Source: Thermincola carboxydiphila (GTDB lineage Bacteria > Bacillota > Thermincolia > Thermincolales > UBA2595). From it: DNA of 64,000 bases. The stretch is taken from NCBI GenBank assembly GCA_016841325.1, contig JAENZJ010000003.1, forward strand, positions 116,763 through 180,762, written 5' to 3'. The position numbers and the translations under genes were made by a program. The stretch's first letter is position 1, and every line of letters begins with the position of its first letter. Shown here one piece after another: positions 7,580 to 16,166 of the stretch. The notes beneath the pieces are model-generated. The model was not told the DNA's origin and did not search any database. It was given only the letters and a program-made list of their open reading frames with translations.

Positions 7580-8838
7580 TGTTTTTCACCATCTCCCCTC
7601 AATACGGGAAAGGTCAGGCCTCCCCACGGCATAATGATCACCCGGCCCTGACCTCCCCGGTCTTTAACTGCTGCATCAGTCGCAGCCTGGAACGAACTGA
7701 AAGGTGTAAAAAAAAGTCGGGCCACATCAGCCGGTTCCATTTCAGAAACCCAAAAAACCCGGGCCTGTTTTACCGCTTTTATGATAAAGGCTGCCTTATG
7801 CCCTCCGAGTACAAATTCTTTTCGGGTCCTCTCCTCAAGTTCCGGTAAATCAGCCGCTCCCTTTATCCAATCTTCAAAAACAGGGTCACCAAAACCTTCA
7901 GCACACCTTGCCGTTACGATAATGATACCCCCTTTGGCAGTCATTTTCAAGGCATTACTGACGGCCTTCTGGGCCTGATATACGGTGTCATCCCTGGGAG
8001 TGCCTCCAGGTGAAACAATGGTAATACCCGAAGGGCCGTCAACTTCAACCATGCACAGGCGCTTCGCAAAGGAACACCCGGCACGGTGGGCAGCAACCGG
8101 GGCACCGGCAACAACTGCAATCACTTTTTTATACTCATTAAGGACAACATTTATAATAAAACCCAGTTTAGTCTGTCCGGCAAACTCTTCCATATCGTCT
8201 CTCACCGGGTTACCGTCCAAAATGCCGGCTGTGGTGCCATACAGGCAGGACAACCGGTGATTATGTTCAATGGCCCGTTTACTGGCAGTCCCTATGGCAA
8301 CACTTTTGGCCCCGCCAGAATAACCGGCCAGCTGGTGCAGCTCAATACTACCCAAACCTATCACCAGGTCAGCTGCTGCCACCGGGGTACTTACTGCAAC
8401 CGGAGTCCCTCTCTTGGTCACCCCCAGCATCCGGTACCCCGTTTCAGTGCTGTGGACACACCTGAGCTGACCATACAGAGGCCCCATCAGGCGTTTCCTT
8501 TCCTCTTCCGTAACCGGCCTGTGGTTACCCCCTCCGATAACTACAGTAATATTATCTTTTTTTATTCCTGCCTGCCCCAGTTCGTTACACAGGATTGGAA
8601 GCAGGGCCCCTGAAGGCAGTGTCCTGGTGTGGTCACTGATTACAATAGCAATCTCCTCCATCCCCTGCGCCATTATCCTAAGGGGGATGCAGTCCCTGGG
8701 AGAGCGCATGCAGTTGATAACCTCCTGTTCCAGGTCTGCCACTTCCGGAAGCTGATTTGGCCTTATTTCTGTCAAATCCCAGGCATCAGGGACAACAGCC
8801 TTAGTCCAGCCATCCCCATACCTTAGGTTTATCTCCAT
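7546..8838 (-). CDS. LarA-like protein, nickel-dependent lactate racemase family
   Basis: About 430 residues from the ATG at 8838, which has GGGAGGAG upstream and an N terminus (MEINLRYGDGW) like other LarA proteins; a longer GTG start at 8910 lacks a ribosome site. Visible motifs are the nucleotide-loop-like SDHTRTLPSGALLP, the His-containing GGGNHRP and HSTETGYR, and HQLAGYSGGAKSV followed by HNHRL, which correspond to the His/Lys region that binds the nickel-pincer cofactor in LarA. The family racemises 2-hydroxy acids; many members differ in substrate. No larBCE cofactor genes are in this window, so cofactor supply must come from elsewhere. Substrate unknown. Confidence 0.85.
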   Translation of the reverse strand: MEINLRYGDGWTKAVVPDAWDLTEIRPNQLPEVADLEQEVINCMRSPRDCIPLRIMAQGMEEIAIVISDHTRTLPSGALLPILCNELGQAGIKKDNITVVIGGGNHRPVTEEERKRLMGPLYGQLRCVHSTETGYRMLGVTKRGTPVAVSTPVAAADLVIGLGSIELHQLAGYSGGAKSVAIGTASKRAIEHNHRLSCLYGTTAGILDGNPVRDDMEEFAGQTKLGFIINVVLNEYKKVIAVVAGAPVAAHRAGCSFAKRLCMVEVDGPSGITIVSPGGTPRDDTVYQAQKAVSNALKMTAKGGIIIVTARCAEGFGDPVFEDWIKGAADLPELEERTRKEFVLGGHKAAFIIKAVKQARVFWVSEMEPADVARLFFTPFSSFQAATDAAVKDRGGQGRVIIMPWGGLTFPVLRGDGEKQWHGDTGETVV

Positions 8839-8947
8839 ACCCAACACGTCTCCTCCCATGCTTTCCGCCATATCAATTATTTTTACCACCACATCCGGCC
8901 CTATACGCACAGGGACTGATATTTAACCCACCCCGGGGGTCAGGTTT

Positions 8948-8999
8948 AAAAAAAATACAGTCCTTTACAAAGCCAAAAGGCTCAATGTAAAGGACCGTA
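8948..8999 (-). terminator. Rho-independent terminator after the REC-GGDEF gene
   Basis: A long hairpin pairs ACGGTCCTTTACA-type arms (8957-8969 with 8987-8999), with an inner AGCC/GGCT pair and AAAA loop. On the minus strand eight T follow. It lies 18 bases after the stop at 9017. Confidence 0.92.
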
Positions 9000-9016
9000 C
9001 CTGGTTAAAATTTTAT

Positions 9017-9961
9017 TCAAATTTGCCGGAGCATCTCTTCACCGGTCAATGCAGCTATCCTGGTAGCATTCCTGCCGGATTTTTTCGCATTATATAAAGC
9101 CCTGTCAGCCAAAGTGAAAAGAATGTCTGCCGAATCACCATGTTCGGGACAGCAGGCAATTCCCGCGCTGATGGTAACCTGATTTTGGGCCGCAATGCCG
9201 TTTTCCCCATGGTGAAACCACATCCCCTCAAGGGCCTGGCGCAGCCTTTCCACCAAAAAATACGCCTTACCGGAAGTGGTATCAGGAAGCAGGACCAAAA
9301 ACTCGTCTCCTCCCATCCTAGCTATCAGATCGGATTTTCTGAGTCTGGCCTGTAAAAAGCTGACGAACTCCACCAAAACCGAATCTCCAACATAATGGCC
9401 ATAATTATCATTGATATTTTTAAAAAGGTCAATATCCATGACCACTATGGAAAACGGCCTGCCGGTCCTCCTGACCCGGTAAAGCTCTTCCTCCATGCGT
9501 TCCTTAAGATATCTCCTGTTATAAGCGCCGGTTAATTCGTCTTTCATGGAGATACTGTAATAGTTCCTGACCCTGTTTAATATTGCCTGTACCCTGGCCA
9601 GCAATTCTTCTACGGCAAAAGGTTTGGTGATATAATCATCCCCACCGGTCTGAAAACCTTCCAGTTTATCCTCAAGGCTTGTCTTGGCCGTCAGAAAAAT
9701 TATGGGGACCAACTTTAAGCGGGAATGGGACCTGAGCCATTTGCAGAATTCATAACCATCCACATCAGGCATAATTATATCAAGGATTATCAGGTCCGGG
9801 GTGACCTCTTCCAGCAATGTCATGGCTTCCTCACAGTGCTTACACGGTATGGTGCGGTATCCGTGTTCACCAAGGTAATCCTGCAGCTGGCAAAGAGTGA
9901 TACAATTGTCTTCGATAACCATTATTTTCTGGGTACTATTGCTTATATTAATATCAGACAC
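9017..9961 (-). CDS. Response regulator with diguanylate cyclase output (REC-GGDEF)
   Basis: A 314-residue cytoplasmic two-component output protein that makes cyclic di-GMP. Residues 10-130 form a receiver domain with the phospho-acceptor Asp in LIILDIIMPDVDGYEF and a conserved Lys in YITKPF. Residues 140-310 form a GGDEF domain with an intact ARMGGDEF signature and an RKSD inhibitory-site motif five residues before it, so it should be active and feedback-inhibited. The start is GTG. No histidine kinase is adjacent, so its input is unknown. The gene is a single unit bounded by terminators. An HD-GYP protein at 25.6 kb may degrade the product. Confidence 0.95.
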   Translation of the reverse strand: MSDINISNSTQKIMVIEDNCITLCQLQDYLGEHGYRTIPCKHCEEAMTLLEEVTPDLIILDIIMPDVDGYEFCKWLRSHSRLKLVPIIFLTAKTSLEDKLEGFQTGGDDYITKPFAVEELLARVQAILNRVRNYYSISMKDELTGAYNRRYLKERMEEELYRVRRTGRPFSIVVMDIDLFKNINDNYGHYVGDSVLVEFVSFLQARLRKSDLIARMGGDEFLVLLPDTTSGKAYFLVERLRQALEGMWFHHGENGIAAQNQVTISAGIACCPEHGDSADILFTLADRALYNAKKSGRNATRIAALTGEEMLRQI

Positions 9962-10121
9962 TGCCGGTACCCCCTAAATTGTCTTAATTATGAAATAATT
10001 TCGCCAATAATTTCCCTTTTCCTGCAATGACCGGAATTTTTTTACGGTTCGGATACGTACGGCTTATTGCCGTTAACTGCCTGAACATGCTGCCGGTCAG
10101 GTTGTCCGGACAGGTTGTATT

Positions 10122-10151
10122 AAAAACGGACCGCCATATGGCTGGCGGTCC
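10122..10151 (-). terminator. Rho-independent terminator of the formate dehydrogenase operon
   Basis: A 9-bp stem GGACCGCCA/TGGCGGTCC (10128-10136 with 10143-10151) with a 6-base loop is followed on the minus strand by five T. It lies 13 bases past the fdhE stop and closes the fdhA-fdhB-nrfD-fdhE unit. Confidence 0.93.
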
Positions 10152-10164
10152 CTAAAATCTGTTA

Positions 10165-11022
10165 TCAATAAAATGTTTTATTGGTAAAACCCTTCTGATT
10201 TGCCACGATATCCAGGAAAACCGTCTCAATGTCTGCCATTTCCGGTAGTCCTGAGGCCCCTGCTGTTTCATCCACGATCACTTTAAGGTAACTACCGCAT
10301 GCCTCACAGGCATCAATCCGGCAGCCGGGAATATCATCAACAGTAATTGTCGACAGTAAATGGTGGTCTTCATTGAGGCAGTAAGGGCACAATAACCTCT
10401 TGGAGAGCCATTCATGTCCACACAACGAACAGTGTAAATATCTCTGTCCATTGTGCTTTAGGGCTCTCCCCATATCAGGACGGCATCCGCAAACAGGGCA
10501 GAATGAACTGTTTTCCAGAGCCTCAAACCGGTCCCCGTCCAGGCTGCGGGCAAACGCCCTCAGGAAGGGCCTGACGGTGTTGATGAAGATAAACTCAACC
10601 AGGCCGGTATCTGCATCCACAGCGCCGGACAGCCTTTTTCCGTAAGAAGTCTCAGTAAATTTTTCATTGAACTCCTGATTAAACAGGCTGTTCACAACCT
10701 CGGCAAAAGACTGACTTAACAAAGGTCCGGGTATCTGTTCAATTCCGCCTATACCCTTAAGCCCCGGCCGGCGCCGGGCAATCATAGCGGTAATATCTTT
10801 AAAGGCGTCGGTAAACCGTCTGGTATCAAAATCCGGCTTAACCCGATGAAGCAGCGGTCCCGGAAGCGATTCCGCCCCCGCTCTGCGCGTATTTCCGGAT
10901 GACTTCAGGGCCTGCCGGCACTCTTCATAATATTTATCCTGAATTGCCCTTAAATCCCTGTAAAAATCCAGCAACTCACGGGGCATTCCGGCCTTTTCAG
11001 TATGGTTCTGCAACAATATCAC
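10165..11022 (-). CDS. fdhE: Formate dehydrogenase accessory protein FdhE
   Basis: A 285-residue cytoplasmic protein needed for assembly of Tat-exported formate dehydrogenase. The C-terminal half carries the four zinc-ribbon-like pairs typical of FdhE: CPVCGCRPDMG, CSLCGHEW, CPYCLNED and CEACGSY. The N-terminal half is helical. The start is GTG at 11022. It is the last gene of the operon, 5 bases after the membrane subunit, so its role in maturing the neighbouring selenocysteine enzyme is well supported. Confidence 0.95.
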   Translation of the reverse strand: MILLQNHTEKAGMPRELLDFYRDLRAIQDKYYEECRQALKSSGNTRRAGAESLPGPLLHRVKPDFDTRRFTDAFKDITAMIARRRPGLKGIGGIEQIPGPLLSQSFAEVVNSLFNQEFNEKFTETSYGKRLSGAVDADTGLVEFIFINTVRPFLRAFARSLDGDRFEALENSSFCPVCGCRPDMGRALKHNGQRYLHCSLCGHEWLSKRLLCPYCLNEDHHLLSTITVDDIPGCRIDACEACGSYLKVIVDETAGASGLPEMADIETVFLDIVANQKGFTNKTFY

Positions 11023-11027
11023 CCCTA

Positions 11028-11939
11028 TCAGAAATTAGCCTGGCCGGCATAAAGGATTACCACCCTGGTAAGGAAACTGCCAGCCAGGATAAGGACTGCC
11101 GACAGCACAGGGACAATGGTATTAATCACATTTTTCTTACTTGAAGCCAGCTCATAAATTTCCATGACCAGGGGCACAACCAGTCCGAAAGCCACTATGC
11201 CCAGCCAGAACAGTACACTGAATTCGCCGTTGAGCAGCAGGGCGGCAGATTCAGGGGCAGCCGAACTCAGCCTGACCATTAGAATGATAAAAACTATCAG
11301 CTCAAGAATGTCGACAATGGCATCAGCCTGGGAAAAGGTATAGATAAGACACCTGTCAGATTTTGTGGCTGCCAGGATCAGAATAATGCTGGACAGCCCG
11401 GCCGAAGTTGCCGACAGCAGAAAAAGGAGTCCCAGATAGGGGGTACTGTTCCACAGCGGTGCCGCGGTGCTTGCCAGTAATACTCCGGTATAGCAGGCAA
11501 TCAGCACGGCAAAGGGTAAAGCCAGATAGCCCAGGGTTTTCCGCAGCCCCGGACGGGACGCGAAATATTTCAGTACAGGCCATCCCCGGGCAAACTCCTC
11601 TTCAGCCAGCCAGGTGAGGGCATACCCCCCGCCAAAAACGGTGAAAGCCGTCAGCAGCCAGGTTCCCAGGGACATGGTGGAACTCGGCCGGAATATGGGC
11701 AGGAAATTTTCCCCCAGCACAAAGTGCCAGAAACTGAGCGGTCTTCCCAGGTCAATAATCAGCATCAGGAGCCCGACAATTATCAGCGGTACTCCGATAT
11801 ATGCCCCGATTTTGGCAATCCTCTCATACTTCCCCTTACTAAAAGTGTTGGCCAGAATACCCGTATAAAATGCAGCCACTCCATCTCCGGCCACAAACAG
11901 ATATATGGCTATAATTACAGGCCATGCGATTTCATGCAT
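11028..11939 (-). CDS. NrfD/PsrC-type membrane anchor of formate dehydrogenase
   Basis: About 303 residues with eight or so predicted membrane helices, of the NrfD/polysulfide-reductase membrane family, which exchanges electrons with menaquinone. Examples of helices are IAWPVIIAIYLFVAGDGVAAF and IGVPLIIVGLLMLIIDLGRP. The ATG at 11939 is preferred over one 21 bases upstream because GGGGGTGG precedes it and the overlap with fdhB shrinks to 8 bases. It replaces the cytochrome b subunit (FdnI) of the E. coli enzyme. No heme-binding His pattern is obvious, consistent with the family. Confidence 0.9.
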   Translation of the reverse strand: MHEIAWPVIIAIYLFVAGDGVAAFYTGILANTFSKGKYERIAKIGAYIGVPLIIVGLLMLIIDLGRPLSFWHFVLGENFLPIFRPSSTMSLGTWLLTAFTVFGGGYALTWLAEEEFARGWPVLKYFASRPGLRKTLGYLALPFAVLIACYTGVLLASTAAPLWNSTPYLGLLFLLSATSAGLSSIILILAATKSDRCLIYTFSQADAIVDILELIVFIILMVRLSSAAPESAALLLNGEFSVLFWLGIVAFGLVVPLVMEIYELASSKKNVINTIVPVLSAVLILAGSFLTRVVILYAGQANF

Positions 11940-12723
11940 TACCGTCCACCCCCGTTCCAACAGACTTATCCGGCGCTTTCCCGCGCTCCCGGAAGATTAA
12001 CCAGAACGGAGCAAAGGCAACCACTCCTACTCCAATCAAGGCATGCAGCCAGTTGTTTAACAGGCCGGCTGTGGCCACCCGCGGGTGGGCCGGAAGCCCG
12101 TACACTTCAGGTTCATCGTCCAGGACATAAAGCACATGCAGGCCACCCAGTTCGTTTTCACCGTAAACCGTGGCATTGACCCCAGAGTCCCGCAGGACCG
12201 ACACCCGCTGCTTTGCCCGGGCAAGCACCTGATCCCGCTCACCGAAGCTGACAGCTCCCGTGGGGCACGCTTTCACACAGGCCGGTTCCATGCCGTTCTC
12301 TATCCGCTCGTAACAAAGCCGGCATTTCCTGCTGCTGCCTGTCTCCTCAGATAAGCCTACCGCATGAAATGGACAGGCGACCACACAGTTTTTGCAGCCA
12401 ACACAGCGGTCATCATTTAAAACCACCAGCCCCTGATCAGTTTTCCGGATGGCCCCGGCGGCACAAACGGCTTCACAACTGGCCTCAGTGCAGTGCATAC
12501 ACTGTTCTTTTCTGAATAGGAACCTCATTTTCCCACTGTCTTCCTTTTCGACAAACCGTACTTTCGTCCAGGTATCGCCGCCAATCCGGGGCGGGTTCTC
12601 ATAGCTGCCGGAAAAACCCGTCTTCACTGCAGGCAGTTCATTCCACTGCTTGCAGGCTACCTGACAGCCGCGGCAGCCGGTACACTTGGAAACGTCTATA
12701 AACATTGCAAGTTCTGCCATCAT
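11932..12723 (-). CDS. fdhB: Formate dehydrogenase iron-sulfur subunit
   Basis: A 263-residue four-cluster ferredoxin like FdnH/FdhB. Cluster motifs are CTGCRGCQVACKQ near residue 14, CMHCTEASCEAVC, CVGCKNCVVACPF and CRLCYERIENGMEPACVKACP. A C-terminal hydrophobic helix (ALIGVGVVAFAPFWLIF) near residue 225 would anchor it in the membrane. It links the selenocysteine subunit to the NrfD-type anchor. The ATG overlaps the fdhA stop (ATGA), and AGGAGGG lies upstream. Lacking its own Tat signal, it is presumably exported with fdhA. Confidence 0.95.
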   Translation of the reverse strand: MMAELAMFIDVSKCTGCRGCQVACKQWNELPAVKTGFSGSYENPPRIGGDTWTKVRFVEKEDSGKMRFLFRKEQCMHCTEASCEAVCAAGAIRKTDQGLVVLNDDRCVGCKNCVVACPFHAVGLSEETGSSRKCRLCYERIENGMEPACVKACPTGAVSFGERDQVLARAKQRVSVLRDSGVNATVYGENELGGLHVLYVLDDEPEVYGLPAHPRVATAGLLNNWLHALIGVGVVAFAPFWLIFRERGKAPDKSVGTGVDGNA

Positions 12724-15700
12724 ACCGCCCTCCTTATATCAACAAGAAACGCCTTGTATTCAGGAATCATCGTATTCCCGTCACCGACATGAGGGGTAAG
12801 TTTATTGGCGATTTCCCCTGTTGCAATTCCCTGGTAACCAAAGTGCCAGGGCAGTCCCACCTCTTCGACCTGTGTCCCGTCAATCAGGAGGGGTTTAAAC
12901 CGCTTGGTGACCAGGGCATAGGCAGTAATTTCTCCCCGGGCACAGGAGATGACGACCTTATCTCCGTTGTTGATTCCCCTGGACCTGGCAAGTGATTCAC
13001 TTATTTCCACAAACATGTCGGGAAACAGTTCAGCCAGCCACGGTAAATTTCTGGTCATCTGCCCGGCCTGCCAGTGTTCCGAAACCCGATAGGTCGTGGC
13101 GATGATGGGGAACCTGTCAGGGGTCCCCTGTTCGTTCATGGGTGTAACCGGCACCTTTACAACCGGGTTAAGCTGGATACCGGACAAAGTATTCTTTAGA
13201 GGGCTCTCCCATGGTTCATAGTGCTCCGGGAAAGGCCCTTCTTTCATTTTGGTGGTAAACAGTCCACCCACTGTTTCCGGCAGCATAATAAATGGATTGG
13301 TGCCTCCCGGATCCGAAGGTGCCAGCGCGGCATTAAAATCAGGGACATCCAGCCCTACCCATTTCCCTTTTTCACCTTTGAGGATATCACCCTTGGCAGG
13401 GTCCCACCAAATTAACTTCCTGTCTTCAGTCCAGGGCCTTCCTTCATAGTCTGCTGAGCAGCGGTTATACAGGATTCTGCGGTTAGCCGGCCAGCTGTAA
13501 GACCAGTTTGGACAGTTCCCCAGGCCGCCATCATCCGAATTATCACGTCTCTGGGAGAGGTTTTTCCCTTCCTCAGGGTACATTCCGCAGAAAATCCAGT
13601 TACCGCTGCAGGTAGAACCGTCATCTGCCAGTTTAGCGAAGCCGGGCACCTGCTTTCCGGTGAGGACATGGTATCCGTTTATTTCTTTGGCTATCCTGTC
13701 AATGTCAGGTTCATCACTGTTACCGTAATCCCAGAAAAGGTTTTTGACAGGTTCGGCAGCAGGGCTGCTCTCATTTTCATAAAGTCTTTTTACTCTCTTA
13801 AAAAGGCTGTTGATTATCCAGGCGTCTGACCTGGCATCATTAACGGGTTCAATTGCCTTCCAGCGCCACTGAATCCATCGTCCGCTGTTGGAAACTGTCC
13901 CTTCTTTTTCAACAGACGATGCGGCCGGGAGTAAAAATACCTCGGTTTTAATATCTGCAGGGCGGGCGCCTGCCTTTTCAGTCCAGAAAGTAGCTGTCTC
14001 AGTTTCCCAAAGGTCAACACAGACCAGCCAGTCCAGATTTCCCAAAGCCTTTGCCTCTTTGTTGGCATTGGGACCACCGACCACAGGATTCTGCCCAAAA
14101 CAGAACATTCCCTTGAGTTTGCCTTCATAAAGAGCCTCAAAAATCGAAATGTGAGAATAGTTTACCGCGGGGTCAATCTTGGGCAGGTATTGATAGGCAA
14201 ATTCATTTTCTCTGGTGGCCTTGGGGCCCCAGAAGGCCTTTAGCAGGCTGACCATAAACTTTGGCTTATTGGACCAGTATCCTGTTTTTGGTGTCTCAGT
14301 CTCCAGATAGGCCGCGAGTGTCGCATGCCCCGGACTGGCAGTCGGGACATTGAGATATCCCGGGAGAATATGGAACAGAAGCGCCATATCTGTAGACCCC
14401 TGAACATTTGCTTCTCCCCTGAGTGCATTGACACCCCCTCCGGGAACACCGATATTGCCCAGCAGCAACTGCAGCATGGCATAAGACCTGACATTCTGAG
14501 AACCCACGGTATGCTGGGTTGTCCCCATGGCATACATAATGGTGCCGGCTTTACCGCGGGCTCCGGTGGAGGCATAGGTATCGGCAATCTCCATATAGAC
14601 CCCTTTGGGAGTCCCGGTTATCCTGCATACTGTATCAATGTCATAGCGGGAGTAGTGTTTTTTCAGCAGCTGGAAAACAGTTCTGGGATGCTGCAGGGTC
14701 TCATCTTTCAGCCGCTGCCCGTCAGGGCCTGTCTTATATTGCCATGTCTCTGTACTGTATTTGCGGTTTTTGCTGTCATAACCACTGAAAATCCCGTCAT
14801 TAAAGTCAAAACCATCGTCAATTATAAAGGCGGCATTGGTATATTTTCTGACATAATCTTCATTGTACATCCTGTTCCTGAGAATATAGTTTATCATTCC
14901 GCCAATAAAAGCTATATCCGTACCAGACCTGATAGGAGCATAAATATCCGCTTTGGATGAAGTACGGGTAAACCTGGGGTCAACACTGATGATTTTGGCT
15001 CCGCGTTCTTCCCGGGCCCGGGTCAGCCACTTAAATGTCATGGGATGATTCTCGGCGGCATTGCTCCCGATAATCAGGGCACAGTCGGTATTCTTTAAGT
15101 CAATATAGTGATTTGTCATCGCTCCTCTGCCAAATGAAGGTGCCAGACCGGCAACCGTTGAGGAGTGTCAGATGCGAGCCTGGTGTTCCAAATAGACCAG
15201 GCCCATGGAGCGCATGGCTTTTGTCAGCAGATAGCACTCTTCATTATCAAGTGCGGCCCCCCCAAGACAGGCAATTCCCTCAGTACGGTTAACGGTAACT
15301 TCAAGATTGAGTCCTGTTTTGGGGTCTTTAACCTTTTGCCTGCTCACAAAAGTTTCATCCCGGGTCTGTTTAACCTTTTCAGCTATCCGGTTCATCACCC
15401 AGTCCCATTCCCTGGTTTCCCACTTACTGCTTCCGGGGGCCCTGTACAGCGGCTTACCTAACCGCCGTTCGTTATTGGCTATCTGGTACAGGGATGACCC
15501 TTTGCTGCAAAGAGAGCCCCGGTTAATGGGGTGGTCCGGATCACCTTCTGTATTGATTATTTGACCATTCTCAACATAACATAATATCCCACAGCCACAA
15601 CTGCAGTAGGGACAAATTGTAGGTACTACCCGGGCAGATTTTATCCTGAAATCCTGAACCTTTGCAGCCACAGGTTCCAGGTCAAAACCCAGTTCTCCAA

Positions 15701-15761
15701 AAACCAGTCCCAGGCCTGTTGCTCCGGATAGCTTCAGAAAACCTCTTCGTGAACACTTCAA
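12720..15761 (-). CDS. fdhA: Selenocysteine formate dehydrogenase catalytic subunit, Tat-exported
   Basis: One gene read through an in-frame TGA at 15170-15168, which encodes selenocysteine (residue 198 of 1013). The codon context EHQARI-Sec-HSSTVAGLAPSFGRG matches FDH-N enzymes. The TTG at 15761 is the best start: GGGAGGAG lies 6 bases before it and the protein then begins with a twin-arginine signal (KCSRRGFLKLSG). CPYCSCGCG near residue 50 binds a 4Fe-4S cluster; the rest is the molybdopterin-domain fold ending in a dinucleotide-binding C terminus. The enzyme oxidises formate outside the membrane. Mo or W cofactor; the tup genes at 55-58 kb suggest W. A gene caller stopping at TGA would split it into two. 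Confidence 0.97.
15139..15170 (-). promoter_or_regulatory. SECIS element directing selenocysteine insertion in fdhA
   Basis: Immediately after the UGA (15170-15168), the minus strand forms a hairpin GGUUGCC-GGUCU-GGCACC (15156-15139). The GGUCU apical loop is the sequence bound by bacterial SelB in the E. coli fdhF and fdnG elements, and the distance from the UGA (11 bases to the stem) is right. selB lies in the next operon upstream. Confidence 0.93.
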
Positions 15762-16107
15762 TTGTAACTCCTCCCTTCGATAACAGTGCCCTGGAGTGGC
15801 CAAGGCCCTTATTTACTGGTTCACCTCCTCTACACCTATTATTTGAATTTCCCGGAACCCCGGGAATCATGAAATCCAGCCACAGTCTACGGTTCATCTA
15901 GTGTAAAGATAATGCACTAATACTAAATAGCAAGATACATGAAATAGTAAAGGACAGGAAATAGCAAGAGACAGGGAAATATCCCTGTCTTGTCTATTAG
16001 GCTCTATTGGCACTTTTATGTATATGTTTCGACACATTTTTCTATTTTCCTTTTTTTTATTACATTTTGTTACAATAGTTTTGTAAAATTAACCTTCCCA
16101 CCAGACT
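15762..16107 (-). promoter_or_regulatory. fdhA upstream region with 17-bp tandem repeats and a hairpin
   Basis: A gene-free stretch between selB and fdhA. Three imperfect direct repeats of 17 bases, each beginning AAATAG, start at 15925, 15942 and 15959, so they are exactly in register. The last runs into a perfect inverted repeat (9-bp arms, 15969-15977 with 15982-15990). They lie 165-230 bases upstream of the fdhA start, a position suited to activator sites. No clear sigma-54 or sigma-A promoter was recognised here. The regulator is unknown. Confidence 0.5.
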
Positions 16108-16135
16108 AAAAAAGGGCTGCTGTTACAGCAAGCCC
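16108..16135 (-). terminator. Rho-independent terminator after selB
   Basis: Stem GGGCT-GCTG/CAGC-AGCCC (16114-16122 with 16126-16135, one bulge), loop TTA, followed on the minus strand by six T. It ends the long quinone-tat-selB unit and separates it from fdhA. Confidence 0.9.
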
Positions 16136-16166
16136 CTTACTTTACATTATTTAACTTTACCGCTTA

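Noticed and set aside
12720..15803. Formate dehydrogenase as two genes or a nonsense pseudogene
   Set aside because: The TGA has exact selenocysteine context, a SECIS hairpin follows, and selB is adjacent.
15762..15803. Upstream TTG start at 15803 for fdhA
   Set aside because: Its GGAGGTG site is 18 bases away, while the TTG at 15761 has GGGAGGAG at 6 bases and begins a standard Tat signal.
16001..16020. TTGGCAC near 16009 as a sigma-54 promoter for fdhA
   Set aside because: It is on the plus strand, pointing away from fdhA, and lacks TTGC at the correct spacing.
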